Source: an uncultured Hyphomicrobiales bacterium
GTDB lineage: Bacteria > Pseudomonadota > Alphaproteobacteria > Rhizobiales > Xanthobacteraceae
Length of the DNA: 43,741 bases
NCBI GenBank assembly: GCA_903839845.1
Contig: CAIMEA010000100.1
Span: 1-43,741, forward strand
Reading direction: 5' to 3'
The notes beneath the pieces are model-generated. The model saw nothing but the letters and a program-made list of their open reading frames with translations, was not told the DNA's origin and did not search any database. The position numbers and the translations under genes were made by a program. Positions 15,723 through 23,729 of this stretch are shown in pieces (the first letter of the stretch is position 1; each line of letters opens with the position of its first letter).

Positions 15723-17050
15723 TCCCCGCCCTTTTCTTTCCTCAACTTTGCCCAGTAATCGAGGCGCTTTTTGATCTCGCGCTCGAACCCGCGCTCCGGC
15801 GGGTTGTAGAATTGCTGGCGCGGCAGCGCATCGGGAAAATAGTTCTGGCCCGAGAACGCTTCCTCGGTGTCGTGGTCGTAGGAATAGCCGCGGCCATAGC
15901 CTTCCGACTTCATCAGGTTGGTCGGCGCATTGAGGATGTGCTTGGGCGGCACCAGCGAGCCGGCACTCTTGGCCACCTGCTTGGCTGCGCCATAGGCGGC
16001 ATAACCGGCATTCGACTTCGGCGCGGTGGCGACATAGAGCACGGCCTGCGCGATGGCCAGTTCGCCTTCGGGTGACCCAAGAAAATCGTAAGCTTCCTTG
16101 GCGGCATTGGCGATGACCAAAGCCTGCGGATCGGCAAGCCCAATATCCTCGATCGCCATGCGCACGACACGGCGGCAGATGTAGAGCGGCGGCTCGCCGG
16201 CATCCAGCATGCGCGCGAGATAATACAGCGCTGCATCCGGGTCGGAGCCGCGCACCGATTTATGCAGCGCGGAAATCAGATTGTAGTGGCCGTCCTGCGC
16301 CTTGTCGTAGATCGGCGCGCGGCGCTGCACGATGTCCTGCAAGCGGGCCTGATCGAAGACTTCGCCGGGACGGGCCGCGCGCCAGACTTCCTCGGCTAAC
16401 GTCAGCGACGCGCGGCCGTCGCCGTCGGCCATGTTGGCCAGCGCGGTGCGTGCGCCGTCATCGAGCGGCAGCTTCTTGCCTTCCAGTTCCTCGGCGCGCG
16501 TGAGCAGTTTTTCGATCGCCGCCGCGTCGAGCGAACGAAACACCAGAACCCGCGCGCGCGACAAAAGAGCGGCGTTGAGTTCAAACGACGGGTTCTCGGT
16601 GGTAGCGCCGACCAGCACGATGGTGCCGTCTTCCATCACCGGCAGGAAACTATCCTGCTGCGCGCGGTTGAAGCGATGCACCTCGTCGACGAACAGCAAG
16701 GTGCCCTTGCCGCTTTCGCGGCGCAGGCGCGCGGCGTCGAACACCTTCTTCAGATCGGCGACGCCGGAAAACACCGCGGAAATCTGCTCGAATTGCAGGT
16801 CGGTAGCGTCGGCCAGCAACCGCGCCACCGTGGTCTTGCCGGTGCCGGGCGGTCCCCAGAAAACGAGCGAGCCGAGCGAGCGCGTCGCCAGCATGCGGGT
16901 CAGCGCGCCGTCCGGGCCGAGCAGATGGTCCTGTCCCACGACTTCGTCGAGTTTGGCAGGACGCAGCTTGTCGGCGAGCGGCCGCGGCGCGTCCTTGTCG
17001 AGGCCGGCGGCGGCGAACAGATTGGGCCCTTGATTGGGGCGGGTTACCAT
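15719..17050 (-). CDS. rarA: Replication-associated recombination protein A (AAA+ ATPase)
   Basis: 443 residues, normal length. Walker A is GPPGTGKTT (66-74), Walker B LLFVDEVHRF (118-127), sensor 1 in VLVGATTENPSFELN, and the Arg-finger region is LLSRARVL. The C-terminal part is the RarA/WRNIP1 domain (GSDPDAALYYLARML, PKHILNAPTNLMK, YSYDHDTEEAFSGQNYFP). RarA acts at stalled replication forks together with RecA and SSB; it forms tetramers. The start is ATG 17050. An upstream gap with palindromes separates it from the protease gene, so it may have its own promoter. Confidence 0.96.
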   Translation of the reverse strand: MVTRPNQGPNLFAAAGLDKDAPRPLADKLRPAKLDEVVGQDHLLGPDGALTRMLATRSLGSLVFWGPPGTGKTTVARLLADATDLQFEQISAVFSGVADLKKVFDAARLRRESGKGTLLFVDEVHRFNRAQQDSFLPVMEDGTIVLVGATTENPSFELNAALLSRARVLVFRSLDAAAIEKLLTRAEELEGKKLPLDDGARTALANMADGDGRASLTLAEEVWRAARPGEVFDQARLQDIVQRRAPIYDKAQDGHYNLISALHKSVRGSDPDAALYYLARMLDAGEPPLYICRRVVRMAIEDIGLADPQALVIANAAKEAYDFLGSPEGELAIAQAVLYVATAPKSNAGYAAYGAAKQVAKSAGSLVPPKHILNAPTNLMKSEGYGRGYSYDHDTEEAFSGQNYFPDALPRQQFYNPPERGFEREIKKRLDYWAKLRKEKGGE

Positions 17051-17136
17051 TTAGCGCCTGCCCCGGACGCGGCGCGGCGCAATAAGCGCGTACACGCGCG
17101 TCTTTGACGCGCTATGGCAAAGCGTTGTGACGAACC

Positions 17137-17212
17137 GCAGAGCCGGGGCCGTTCCAAAGACAGAGTGCGTAACGGTCCCGGTTCTGCAGCGCAGCGTTGC
17201 ACGCTGCGCTGC
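17137..17212. repeat. Double palindromic intergenic element
   Basis: Two hairpins in series between the degP-type gene and rarA. The first has 17-base arms 17137-17153 and 17171-17187; both mismatches are G-T, so the plus-strand RNA could pair over its full length. The second has perfect 11-base arms 17186-17196 and 17202-17212 around TTGCA. The sequence resembles dispersed intergenic palindromes seen in Bradyrhizobium-like genomes (recollection). It could act as a transcription stop or simply be a mobile REP-like unit. Confidence 0.65.
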
Positions 17213-17243
17213 GCCCGGGACAGGAAGCGGTGCGCGTTCTCCC

Positions 17244-18659
17244 TCATCCGCCGAAGACCGCGGAAATCTTCTGGCCGCGCCGCGACAGGACAATGCGCCA
17301 TGAAGCGCTTTGCGTCTTGCTGGCTGTGTCGAGGTCGCGCGTCTTGCCGATATGCGCGCCATTGACTTCCAGGATCACGTCGCCGCGCTGGAAGCCGAGA
17401 TTGCTGGCATAAGAGCCATTGTCGACATCGAGAACGACGACGCCATTGTCGACATTCTGCAACTGCAGTTCGTCGGCCAGAGCGGGCGACAGATTGGCCA
17501 CCTTGGCGCCGGAGAATGGCGAGCGCGAACGGATGGTGATTTCCTCGCGCGGCAATTCCGGCGCGGTCTGCAAGGCGACCGTGGCGACAAGCTCCTGCCC
17601 GGCGCGCATGATGCCGAGCTTGGCATTGCCGCCGAGCGGCTTGGTGGCAAACCGATAGTCGAACGCATTGGTGTCGTCGACCGCCTGCCCGTCGACCGAA
17701 ATGATCAGGTCGCCGGCTTTAAGCCCTGCCTGCGCCGCCGAGCCGGCCGGCGTCACATTGGCGATCAGGGCGCCAGCCGGGCGTTTCAGGTTCATGCTGT
17801 CGGCGATGTCGGCGGTGACGGCTTGTAACTTAGCCCCCAGCCACGGCCGTTTGACGGCGCTGCCGCCGGTCTTGGCCGAGGCCACGACCACGCGCACCAT
17901 ATTGGCGGGGATGGCAAAGCCGACGCCTTGCGAGCCGCCCGAGCGCGAGAAGATCGCGGTATTGATGCCGACAAGCTTGCCGGTGAGATCGACCAGCGCG
18001 CCGCCGGAATTGCCGGGATTAATGGCGGCATCGGTCTGGATGAAGAACTGGTAGTCCGACACGCCGACCTGCGTGCGCGCCAAAGCCGAGACGATGCCAT
18101 GCGTCACGGTCTGCCCGACGCCGAACGGATTGCCGATAGCGAGCACGACGTCGCCGACCTCGAGCGCATCGGAATTGGCGAAGTCGAGAACCGGAAACTT
18201 CTCCCGGGCGTCCTTGACGCGCAGCACGGCGAGATCCGTGCGCGGGTCCTTGAGGACGACGGTCGCCTCGAATTCGCGTTTGTCGGACAGCGACACCTTG
18301 ATCTCGTCGGCGCCTTCGATGACGTGCACATTGGTGACGATCAGGCCCGACGCATCGACGATGACGCCGGAGCCGAGCGAGCGCTGCAACTGGTTGCCGG
18401 CGTCGCCCGGCACGCCGAAGAAGCGGCGGAAGATCGGATCGTCGAACAGCGGATTGCGGTTCACCACCGTCTTGGCGGCATAGACATTGACCACGGCCGG
18501 CGCGACGCGCTGCACGACTGGCGCATAGGACAGCCGCAGCTCGGCCGCGTTCGGCACCCGTCGCTCCAGCAGCTGCGCCTGCGCCGGCGCAAAGACCGGG
18601 GCCAAAAGCCCCGCCGCCAGCGTGGCCCCGAGCCCTGCAAGTCGCACGTTCAAACCCAT
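17244..18659 (-). CDS. DegP/DegQ-type periplasmic serine endoprotease
   Basis: 471 residues. A signal peptide (about residues 1-29, ending APAQAQ) is followed by a trypsin-like domain with triad His112 (VTNVHVIEG), Asp142 (PRTDLAVLRV) and Ser218 (NPGNSGGALV), then two PDZ domains (about 275-370 and 390-465). This is the Do/HtrA layout: a periplasmic protease and chaperone for misfolded envelope proteins. ATG 18659 is preceded by GGAGAG; the frame stays open to 19172 antisense to the next gene, which I reject. A DegQ-rarA pair downstream of rplQ is, as I recall, the usual Bradyrhizobium/Rhodopseudomonas order. Confidence 0.95.
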   Translation of the reverse strand: MGLNVRLAGLGATLAAGLLAPVFAPAQAQLLERRVPNAAELRLSYAPVVQRVAPAVVNVYAAKTVVNRNPLFDDPIFRRFFGVPGDAGNQLQRSLGSGVIVDASGLIVTNVHVIEGADEIKVSLSDKREFEATVVLKDPRTDLAVLRVKDAREKFPVLDFANSDALEVGDVVLAIGNPFGVGQTVTHGIVSALARTQVGVSDYQFFIQTDAAINPGNSGGALVDLTGKLVGINTAIFSRSGGSQGVGFAIPANMVRVVVASAKTGGSAVKRPWLGAKLQAVTADIADSMNLKRPAGALIANVTPAGSAAQAGLKAGDLIISVDGQAVDDTNAFDYRFATKPLGGNAKLGIMRAGQELVATVALQTAPELPREEITIRSRSPFSGAKVANLSPALADELQLQNVDNGVVVLDVDNGSYASNLGFQRGDVILEVNGAHIGKTRDLDTASKTQSASWRIVLSRRGQKISAVFGG

Positions 18660-18860
18660 GTCGATTCTCTCCGGCTGCCGTGCCTCCGATATAGGCCGGG
18701 GCCCGCGCGGATTGAAGGCGTGGCCGCCGATTTGGCCGTTTTTACGGTGGTTTTTTACGCTCCGCCCGCCCTTGCCGTCGCTTGCCAACCCTTGCCGGGC
18801 GCGGCATGGAAGGCCAGCAATCCCGTCACGGGCGCCGGACAGGCGCGCAAGGAGCCCCGC

Positions 18861-19877
18861 ATGAAGGCCGTCGGTTATTTCAAGTCCCTGCCGCTCAGCG
18901 AGGCGGATTCGCTGATCGACATCACTGCCGACAACCCTGCCCCAACGGGTCGCGACCTGCGGGTGGCGGTGAAGGCGGTGTCGGTCAACCCGGTCGATGC
19001 CAAGGTGCGCATGCGCGCCGCCGCCGGCCCCGGCGAGCCGGCCAAGATCCTCGGCTACGACGCCGCCGGCGTGGTCGAGGCGGTCGGCCCCGACGTGACC
19101 TTGTTCAAGACCGGCGACGAGGTTTACTACGCCGGCTCGGTGGTGCGGCAAGGCACCAATTCCGAATTCCACCTGGTCGATGAGCGCATTGTCGGCCGCA
19201 AGCCGAAAGCGCTGACCTTCGCGCAGGCCGCCGCGATCCCGCTCACCGGCATCACCGCCTGGGAAATGCTGTTCGATCGCCTTGGCGTCGTGCGAGGCGC
19301 CGCTTCGGACGGCCGCGCGCTATTGGTGATGGGCGGCGCCGGCGGCGTTGGCTCGATCCTGATCCAGATCGCGCGCAAGCTGACCGGTCTGACGATCATC
19401 GCCACCGCGTCGCGGCCGGAAACGCGCGACTGGTGCCTCAAGCGCGGCGCGCATCACGTCATCGATCACTCAAAGCCGATGGCCGAGCAGATCAAGGCGC
19501 TCGGTACTCTCAACGTCGCGCTGGTCGCCAGCATCAACGGCACCGCCAAGCATCTGCCGGCGATCGTCGATCTGATCGCGCCGCAGGGCAAAGTCGGCTT
19601 GATCGAAGTGCCGCCGACGATCGATGCCGCGCCGGTCATGCGCAAGGCGGTGTCGCTGCATTGGGAATCGATGTTCACGCGCTCGATGTTCGGCACGCCA
19701 GATATGATCGAGCAGCACAAGTTGCTCAACGAGATTTCCGCGATGATCGATCGCGGCGATATCGTCACCACGGCGGCGATGGAGCTCACGCCGATCAACG
19801 CGGCCAACCTCAAAAAGGCGCATGCGCAGATCGAAAGCGGCACCACCATCGGCAAGGTGGTGCTGAGCGGGTGGTGA
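18861..19877 (+). CDS. Zinc-type medium-chain alcohol dehydrogenase / quinone oxidoreductase-like protein
   Basis: 338 residues of the MDR superfamily. The N-terminal GroES-like domain (VSVNPVDAKVRMR, GYDAAGVVEAVG, GDEVYYAGS) is followed by the Rossmann domain with GGAGGVGSILIQIA. The usual zinc-ligand Cys/His pattern of true alcohol dehydrogenases is not evident, as in the quinone oxidoreductase-like branch that reduces activated double bonds or quinones with NAD(P)H. AAGGAG at 18849-18854 is well placed before ATG 18861. It is divergent from the protease gene (201 bases between) and convergent with the cytochrome gene. The stop lies in the loop of a hairpin, 19865-19888. Confidence 0.93.
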   Translation: MKAVGYFKSLPLSEADSLIDITADNPAPTGRDLRVAVKAVSVNPVDAKVRMRAAAGPGEPAKILGYDAAGVVEAVGPDVTLFKTGDEVYYAGSVVRQGTNSEFHLVDERIVGRKPKALTFAQAAAIPLTGITAWEMLFDRLGVVRGAASDGRALLVMGGAGGVGSILIQIARKLTGLTIIATASRPETRDWCLKRGAHHVIDHSKPMAEQIKALGTLNVALVASINGTAKHLPAIVDLIAPQGKVGLIEVPPTIDAAPVMRKAVSLHWESMFTRSMFGTPDMIEQHKLLNEISAMIDRGDIVTTAAMELTPINAANLKKAHAQIESGTTIGKVVLSGW

Positions 19878-19882
19878 ATAAC

Positions 19883-19951
19883 CCGCTCGTCCCCGCGAAG
19901 GCGGGGACCCAGTGCCAAGAACTGGATTCCCGCCTGCGCGGGAATGAGCGG
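19883..19951. repeat. Cloverleaf-like palindromic intergenic repeat
   Basis: Outer stem CCGCTC/GAGCGG (19883-19888, 19946-19951) encloses three hairpins: GTCCCCGC-GAAG-GCGGGGAC (19889-19908), CCAGT/ACTGG (19909-19913, 19921-19925) and ATTCCCGC-CTGC-GCGGGAAT (19926-19945). All arms pair perfectly. Very similar sequences are widespread between genes in Rhizobiales (recollection). It lies between two convergent genes, so it may also stop transcription from both sides. Confidence 0.75.
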
Positions 19952-19961
19952 AGTTTGTTGC

Positions 19962-20813
19962 TTACTCCTTCACCGGCACCGTGCGCAGATAGGCGACGAC
20001 GGCGTCGAGATCGCCGCCGGTCATGTGGCTATAATATGCAAAGCCCATCGGCGGCTTGAGCTTGCTGCCGTCCTTGCTGACGCCGGTGGTGATCGCGGTC
20101 TTGATCTCGGCATCGCTCCACCCACCGATTCCCTTGGTCTTGCTCGGCGTAATGTTCCGTGACACCGAGACGCCCCACGGGCCGGGAAATTCCATGCCGC
20201 CCTTGCCGAGATCGCCGACGAAATCCTTGCCCTTGGCGCCGAACGGCGTGTGGCATTCCATGCAGTGGCCGATGGTGGCGAGGTAGAAGCCGTTCTTCAC
20301 TTTGTCGGTCAGCATCGCCTCAGTGTAGGGCTTCTCCGAACCGGGAAATGCAATGTGCGGCAGCGCGATTTTGTAGACCGGCGCCGGCACGGTGTTCTTG
20401 ATTGGCTTGACCGTGCGCAGATAGGCGACGATGGCGTCGAGGTCCTTCTCGGTAAGAATGCCGTAGAACGCCGTCGGCATGACCTCGGCGACCTGCACGC
20501 CGTTCGGCCGCTTGCCAGTGCGCAGCAGCGTCTTGATCTGCGCGTCGGTCCAGGCGCCGATGCCGGTTTCCTTGTCCTGCGTGATGTTCGACGCCGTCAC
20601 CTTGAACGGCGGCTCGTCCCAGGAAATGCCGCCGGACAGAGCCTTGCTGAAATCGGGGCCGTTCGGCCCGATCGGCGTATGGCAGTTCTGGCAGGTCATA
20701 ATCGTGTTGACGAGATAGCCGCCGCGCTCGACCGGCGATTGCGCCTGCGCCGCGCCAATAGACCCTGCCATCGCGACGCCCAACGCCAGCGCCACTAATC
20801 CACCGCGAAACAT
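19962..20813 (-). CDS. Diheme c-type cytochrome, periplasmic
   Basis: 283 residues. A signal peptide (1-25, ending AAQAQ) is followed by two cytochrome c domains, each with a CxxCH site: CQNCH (41-45) and CMECH (184-188). Candidate sixth ligands are Met112 (AEVMPTAFYG) and Met256 (KPPMGFAYYS). The domains share a repeat with LDAIVAYLRTV/LDAVVAYLRTV endings, as in cytochromes that accept electrons from periplasmic dehydrogenases such as GMC or aldehyde dehydrogenases. No such partner is adjacent. ATG 20813 is preceded by GGGGAGG; the open frame runs on to 20924. Probably monocistronic. Confidence 0.94.
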   Translation of the reverse strand: MFRGGLVALALGVAMAGSIGAAQAQSPVERGGYLVNTIMTCQNCHTPIGPNGPDFSKALSGGISWDEPPFKVTASNITQDKETGIGAWTDAQIKTLLRTGKRPNGVQVAEVMPTAFYGILTEKDLDAIVAYLRTVKPIKNTVPAPVYKIALPHIAFPGSEKPYTEAMLTDKVKNGFYLATIGHCMECHTPFGAKGKDFVGDLGKGGMEFPGPWGVSVSRNITPSKTKGIGGWSDAEIKTAITTGVSKDGSKLKPPMGFAYYSHMTGGDLDAVVAYLRTVPVKE

Positions 20814-20945
20814 GAAAGCCTCCCCTGAAAAGCGCGCAGTCGCGCGCCGCCCCGATACCATGATACCGGGCGACCGATGTGACGGCCAACACGGTTTTTG
20901 CGGTTTCCAGCAGAAACTTCTCAATCGCTCCCGCCGCCCAACAGA

Positions 20946-20973
20946 AAAAGCCCGGACATGGGTCCGGGCTTTT
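20946..20973. terminator. Bidirectional intrinsic terminator after rplQ
   Basis: AAAAGCCCGGAC-ATGG-GTCCGGGCTTTT: perfect 12-base arms with A and T runs on the outside. It lies 28 bases past the rplQ stop on the minus strand and closes the ribosomal operon; it would also stop plus-strand readthrough. Confidence 0.88.
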
Positions 20974-21001
20974 CCAATCGGTTGGGTTCGGGAAGGGGAT
21001 T

Positions 21002-21433
21002 TTACGCCGAAGCGTTCGCCTCTTCCGAGACCTTCTTGGCCTGCACCGGACCTGAGTCCTTGCCCTTGGCCTCGACGTCGCGGTCGACGAATTCGATCAC
21101 CGCCACCGCGGCATTGTCGCCGTGACGGAAGCCGGCCTTCATGATGCGGCAGTAGCCGCCCTGCCGGTCCTTGTAACGCGGCGCGATCACGTCGAACAGC
21201 TTGCGGACCATGTCCTTGTCGCGCAGCTCGGAGATCGCCAGACGGCGGGCGGCGAGATCGCCCTTCTTGCCGATGGTGACGAGCTTCTCGACGATCGGGC
21301 GAAGTTCCTTCGCCTTCGGGAGTGTCGTGACGATCTGCTCATGCTTGATGAGCGAAGCCGCCATATTGGCGAACATCGCCATTCGATGTGACGAATGTCG
21401 CCCTAACTTGCGGTAAACTTTGCCGTGACGCAT
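21002..21433 (-). CDS. rplQ: 50S ribosomal protein L17
   Basis: 143 residues (E. coli 127). Begins [17 protein letters not shown], the L17 signature; ATG 21433 has GGGAG upstream, and the frame is open beyond it without similarity. [17 protein letters not shown]-type and [13 protein letters not shown] segments follow. The extra length is an Ala/Lys/Glu-rich C-terminal tail. L17 binds 23S rRNA at the bottom of the large subunit near the tunnel exit. It is the last gene of the operon, 162 bases after rpoA; that space carries a palindromic repeat (21547-21590). Confidence 0.97.
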   Translation of the reverse strand: MRHGKVYRKLGRHSSHRMAMFANMAASLIKHEQIVTTLPKAKELRPIVEKLVTIGKKGDLAARRLAISELRDKDMVRKLFDVIAPRYKDRQGGYCRIMKAGFRHGDNAAVAVIEFVDRDVEAKGKDSGPVQAKKVSEEANASA

Positions 21434-21546
21434 CGCGAAACTCCCTGCCTCTATCCTGTATGCACCGGAGAATTCCGGCACGCCGCGGAAGGCGGCTATA
21501 AGTCCGAACCGGGCGACGCCCGGTTCGGGAAATCTCTTCCTTGGTC

Positions 21547-21590
21547 GCAATCCCGGACGGAAAACCGGTTCCCACTTTTCCTGGGATTGC
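21547..21590. repeat. Palindromic repeat, copy 1 (rpoA-rplQ gap)
   Basis: Outer arms GCAATCCC/GGGATTGC (21547-21554, 21583-21590) and inner arms GGAAAA/TTTTCC (21559-21564, 21576-21581) surround the core CCGGTTCCCAC. The core and flanking A/T runs are identical to the copy at 27578-27624, while the arms differ and still pair. The element is transcribed in the rpoA-rplQ mRNA. Confidence 0.75.
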
Positions 21591-21595
21591 TCCGC

Positions 21596-22624
21596 CTAGT
21601 AGTGATCTTCGAAGCGCTTGGCCAGCTCTTCGATGTTTTCCGGCGGCCAGCCCGGCACTTCCATGCCGAGATGCAGGCCCATCTGCGCCAGCACTTCCTT
21701 GATCTCGTTGAGCGACTTGCGGCCGAAGTTCGGCGTGCGCAGCATTTCGGCTTCGGTCTTCTGCACGAGATCGCCGATGTAGACGATGTTGTCGTTCTTG
21801 AGACAGTTGGCCGAACGCACCGACAGCTCCAGCTCGTCGACCTTTTTGAGGAAGGCCGGGTTGAAGGCGAGGTCCGGGATGGTTTCCTGGGCCTGTTCCT
21901 TGCGCGGCTCTTCGAAGTTCACGAACACGTTGAGCTGGTCCTGGAGGATGCGCGCCGCGTAAGCGAGCGTATCGTCCGGCGTGACCGCGCCATTGGTCTC
22001 GATGGTCATGGTCAGCTTGTCGTAATCGAGGATCTGACCTTCGCGGGTGTTCTCGACCTTGTAGGACACCTTGCGCACCGGCGAGTACAGCGAGTCGACC
22101 GGGATCAGGCCAATCGGCGCGTCTTCCGGACGGTTGCGCTCGGCCGGGACATAGCCCTTGCCGGTGTTGACGGTGAATTCCATGCGGATCTCGGCGCCCT
22201 CGTCCAGCGTGCAGAGCACGAGGTCGGGGTTGAGCACGACGACATCGCCGACGGTCTGGATGTCGCCGGCGGTGACGGTGCCGGGACCCTGTTTCTTGAC
22301 CACCATGCGCTTGGGGCCTTCGCCCTGCATCTTGATGGCGATGTCCTTGATATTGAGGACCATGTCGGTCACATCCTCGCGCACGCCGGCAATCGAGGAG
22401 AACTCATGCAGCACGCCATCGATGTGCACCGACTGCACGGCGGCGCCCTGCAACGACGACAACAGAATGCGGCGCAGCGCGTTGCCGAGGGTCACGCCAA
22501 AGCCGCGCTCGAGCGGCTCGGCAACGACCGTGGCGATACGCGCCGGGTCGGACCCGGCGGTCACCTGGAGCTTGTTCGGCCTGATCAATTCCTGCCAATT
22601 TTTCTGGATCACATCTTCACCCAT
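21596..22624 (-). CDS. rpoA: DNA-directed RNA polymerase alpha subunit
   Basis: 342 residues (E. coli 329). The N-terminal dimerisation domain shows [22 protein letters not shown] and [13 protein letters not shown]; the C-terminal domain (about 255-325) has [30 protein letters not shown] and [14 protein letters not shown], which contacts UP elements and activators. ATG 22624 ([10 protein letters not shown]) has no clear ribosome binding site. GTG 22612 (VIQKNW), with GGTGAAGA just before it, is a possible alternative start. The 118-base gap upstream carries a 10-base hairpin. Confidence 0.97.
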   Translation of the reverse strand: MGEDVIQKNWQELIRPNKLQVTAGSDPARIATVVAEPLERGFGVTLGNALRRILLSSLQGAAVQSVHIDGVLHEFSSIAGVREDVTDMVLNIKDIAIKMQGEGPKRMVVKKQGPGTVTAGDIQTVGDVVVLNPDLVLCTLDEGAEIRMEFTVNTGKGYVPAERNRPEDAPIGLIPVDSLYSPVRKVSYKVENTREGQILDYDKLTMTIETNGAVTPDDTLAYAARILQDQLNVFVNFEEPRKEQAQETIPDLAFNPAFLKKVDELELSVRSANCLKNDNIVYIGDLVQKTEAEMLRTPNFGRKSLNEIKEVLAQMGLHLGMEVPGWPPENIEELAKRFEDHY

Positions 22625-22702
22625 TATGCAGCGCTGGTTCCACGCCCGAAGGCTTCTGCCAGCGCACCCCACCCGCCGTGTGGGGGGAAAAATTCGGCGG
22701 CA

Positions 22703-22726
22703 GCGGACGCGCCCGTGCGCATCCGC
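22703..22726 (-). other. Hairpin in the rpsK-rpoA intercistronic region
   Basis: Arms GCGGACGCGC (22703-22712) and GCGCATCCGC (22717-22726), ten pairs of which one is a wobble, loop of four. A second, smaller stem CCCCAC/GTGGGG (22667-22672, 22680-22685) lies nearer rpoA. Either could affect rpoA translation or mRNA stability; no function is shown. Confidence 0.5.
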
Positions 22727-22742
22727 TTCAATAAGTTTGGTC

Positions 22743-23132
22743 TTAAACGCGACGACGTTTACGCGGACGGCAACCGTTGTGCGGGATCGTGGTGACATCG
22801 CGGATCGAGGTGACGGTGAAGCCCGCCGCCTGCAGCGCGCGCAAAGCCGACTCGCGGCCCGAACCGGGACCCGACACTTCGACCTCGAGGGTCTTCATGC
22901 CGTGTTCCTGCGCCTTCTTGGCGGCGTCCTCGGCGGCCATCTGCGCCGCGTACGGCGTCGACTTGCGCGAGCCCTTGAAGCCCATCGTGCCCGACGACGA
23001 CCAGGCGATGGCGTTGCCCTGCGCGTCGGTGATGGTGATCATGGTGTTGTTGAACGACGCATTGACGTGCGCGACGCCCGAGGCGATGTTTTTGCGTTCG
23101 CGCCGGCGGACGCGGGTGGCTTCTTTGGCCAT
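22743..23132 (-). CDS. rpsK: 30S ribosomal protein S11
   Basis: 129 residues, same as E. coli. [40 protein letters not shown] and the basic C-terminus [12 protein letters not shown] are diagnostic. S11 forms the platform of the small subunit with S6/S18 and helps hold mRNA in the exit site. It starts at ATG 23132, 67 bases after rpsM, and ends 118 bases before rpoA. Confidence 0.98.
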   Translation of the reverse strand: MAKEATRVRRRERKNIASGVAHVNASFNNTMITITDAQGNAIAWSSSGTMGFKGSRKSTPYAAQMAAEDAAKKAQEHGMKTLEVEVSGPGSGRESALRALQAAGFTVTSIRDVTTIPHNGCRPRKRRRV

Positions 23133-23199
23133 AGTCAGTCCTTTCGAGGTCCACGACGGTTCGCCGTTTCAAGGGCGAAGCGCGGACGAGTTCAGCTAA

Positions 23200-23574
23200 T
23201 TAAGCGGTCTTTTTCTTGCCGGCGATGGTCTTGGCCGGGCCCTTGCGGGTGCGCGCATTGGTATGCGTGCGCTGACCGCGAACGGGCAGACCCTTGCGGT
23301 GACGCAGGCCACGGTAGCAACCGAGGTCCATGAGCCGCTTGATGTTCATCGACGTTTCGCGGCGCAGATCGCCTTCGACCAGGAAGTCGTGATCGATCAT
23401 TTCGCGAATCTGCAGCACCTCGGCGTCGGTGAGCTGCGAGACACGCCGTTCCGCCGGCAAGTTAACCTTGGCGACGATTTCCTTGGCGATCTTGGGACCG
23501 ATGCCATGAATATATTGGAGCGCGATGACGACACGCTTGTTGGTGGGCAAATTCACGCCCGCGATACGAGCCAC
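23200..23574 (-). CDS. rpsM: 30S ribosomal protein S13
   Basis: 124 residues (E. coli 118). Starts [15 protein letters not shown], with [14 protein letters not shown] and the tail [27 protein letters not shown] in pieces typical of S13. It sits in the small-subunit head and contacts L5 and L31 across the subunit interface and P-site tRNA through its tail. It is the first gene after the adk gap, which contains three hairpins and may include an internal promoter or a regulatory leader. Confidence 0.98.
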   Translation of the reverse strand: MARIAGVNLPTNKRVVIALQYIHGIGPKIAKEIVAKVNLPAERRVSQLTDAEVLQIREMIDHDFLVEGDLRRETSMNIKRLMDLGCYRGLRHRKGLPVRGQRTHTNARTRKGPAKTIAGKKKTA

Positions 23575-23600
23575 GGATTGTCTCTCCTGTTATCGGTCGG

Positions 23601-23684
23601 CGGCGCTTGAAGCGCCGAATTCTGTTGTCCCCTGAAGGGGATAGCGCAAAGCGTAACACGACACCCGCCCCCGCCCTTCGGGGG
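23601..23684 (-). promoter_or_regulatory. Three-hairpin leader upstream of rpsM
   Basis: In the 155-base adk-rpsM gap: CGGCGCT-TGA-AGCGCCG (23601-23617), TCCCC-TGAA-GGGGA (23628-23641) and CCCCCG-CCCTT-CGGGGG (23668-23684). All arms are perfect. The position matches the alpha-operon leader that S4 binds in E. coli, but rpsD is absent from this operon, so any regulator would be different. Function inferred from position only. Confidence 0.5.
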
Positions 23685-23729
23685 ACCGGCATCGCGCCAA
23701 GACTCTGAATGCGTTACTTATTAGGGGAT

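Noticed and set aside
18660-19172. N-terminal extension of the DegP-type protease to 19172
   Set aside because: The signal peptide starts at ATG 18659 with a ribosome binding site; the rest is antisense to the dehydrogenase gene.
19883-19951. Cloverleaf considered as a tRNA gene
   Set aside because: The stems are of the wrong lengths, there is no T-loop consensus or CCA end, and the outer stem has six pairs.
22158-23333. 391-codon plus-strand open frame across rpoA, rpsK and rpsM
   Set aside because: It is antisense to three certain ribosomal or polymerase genes and has no protein-like features.
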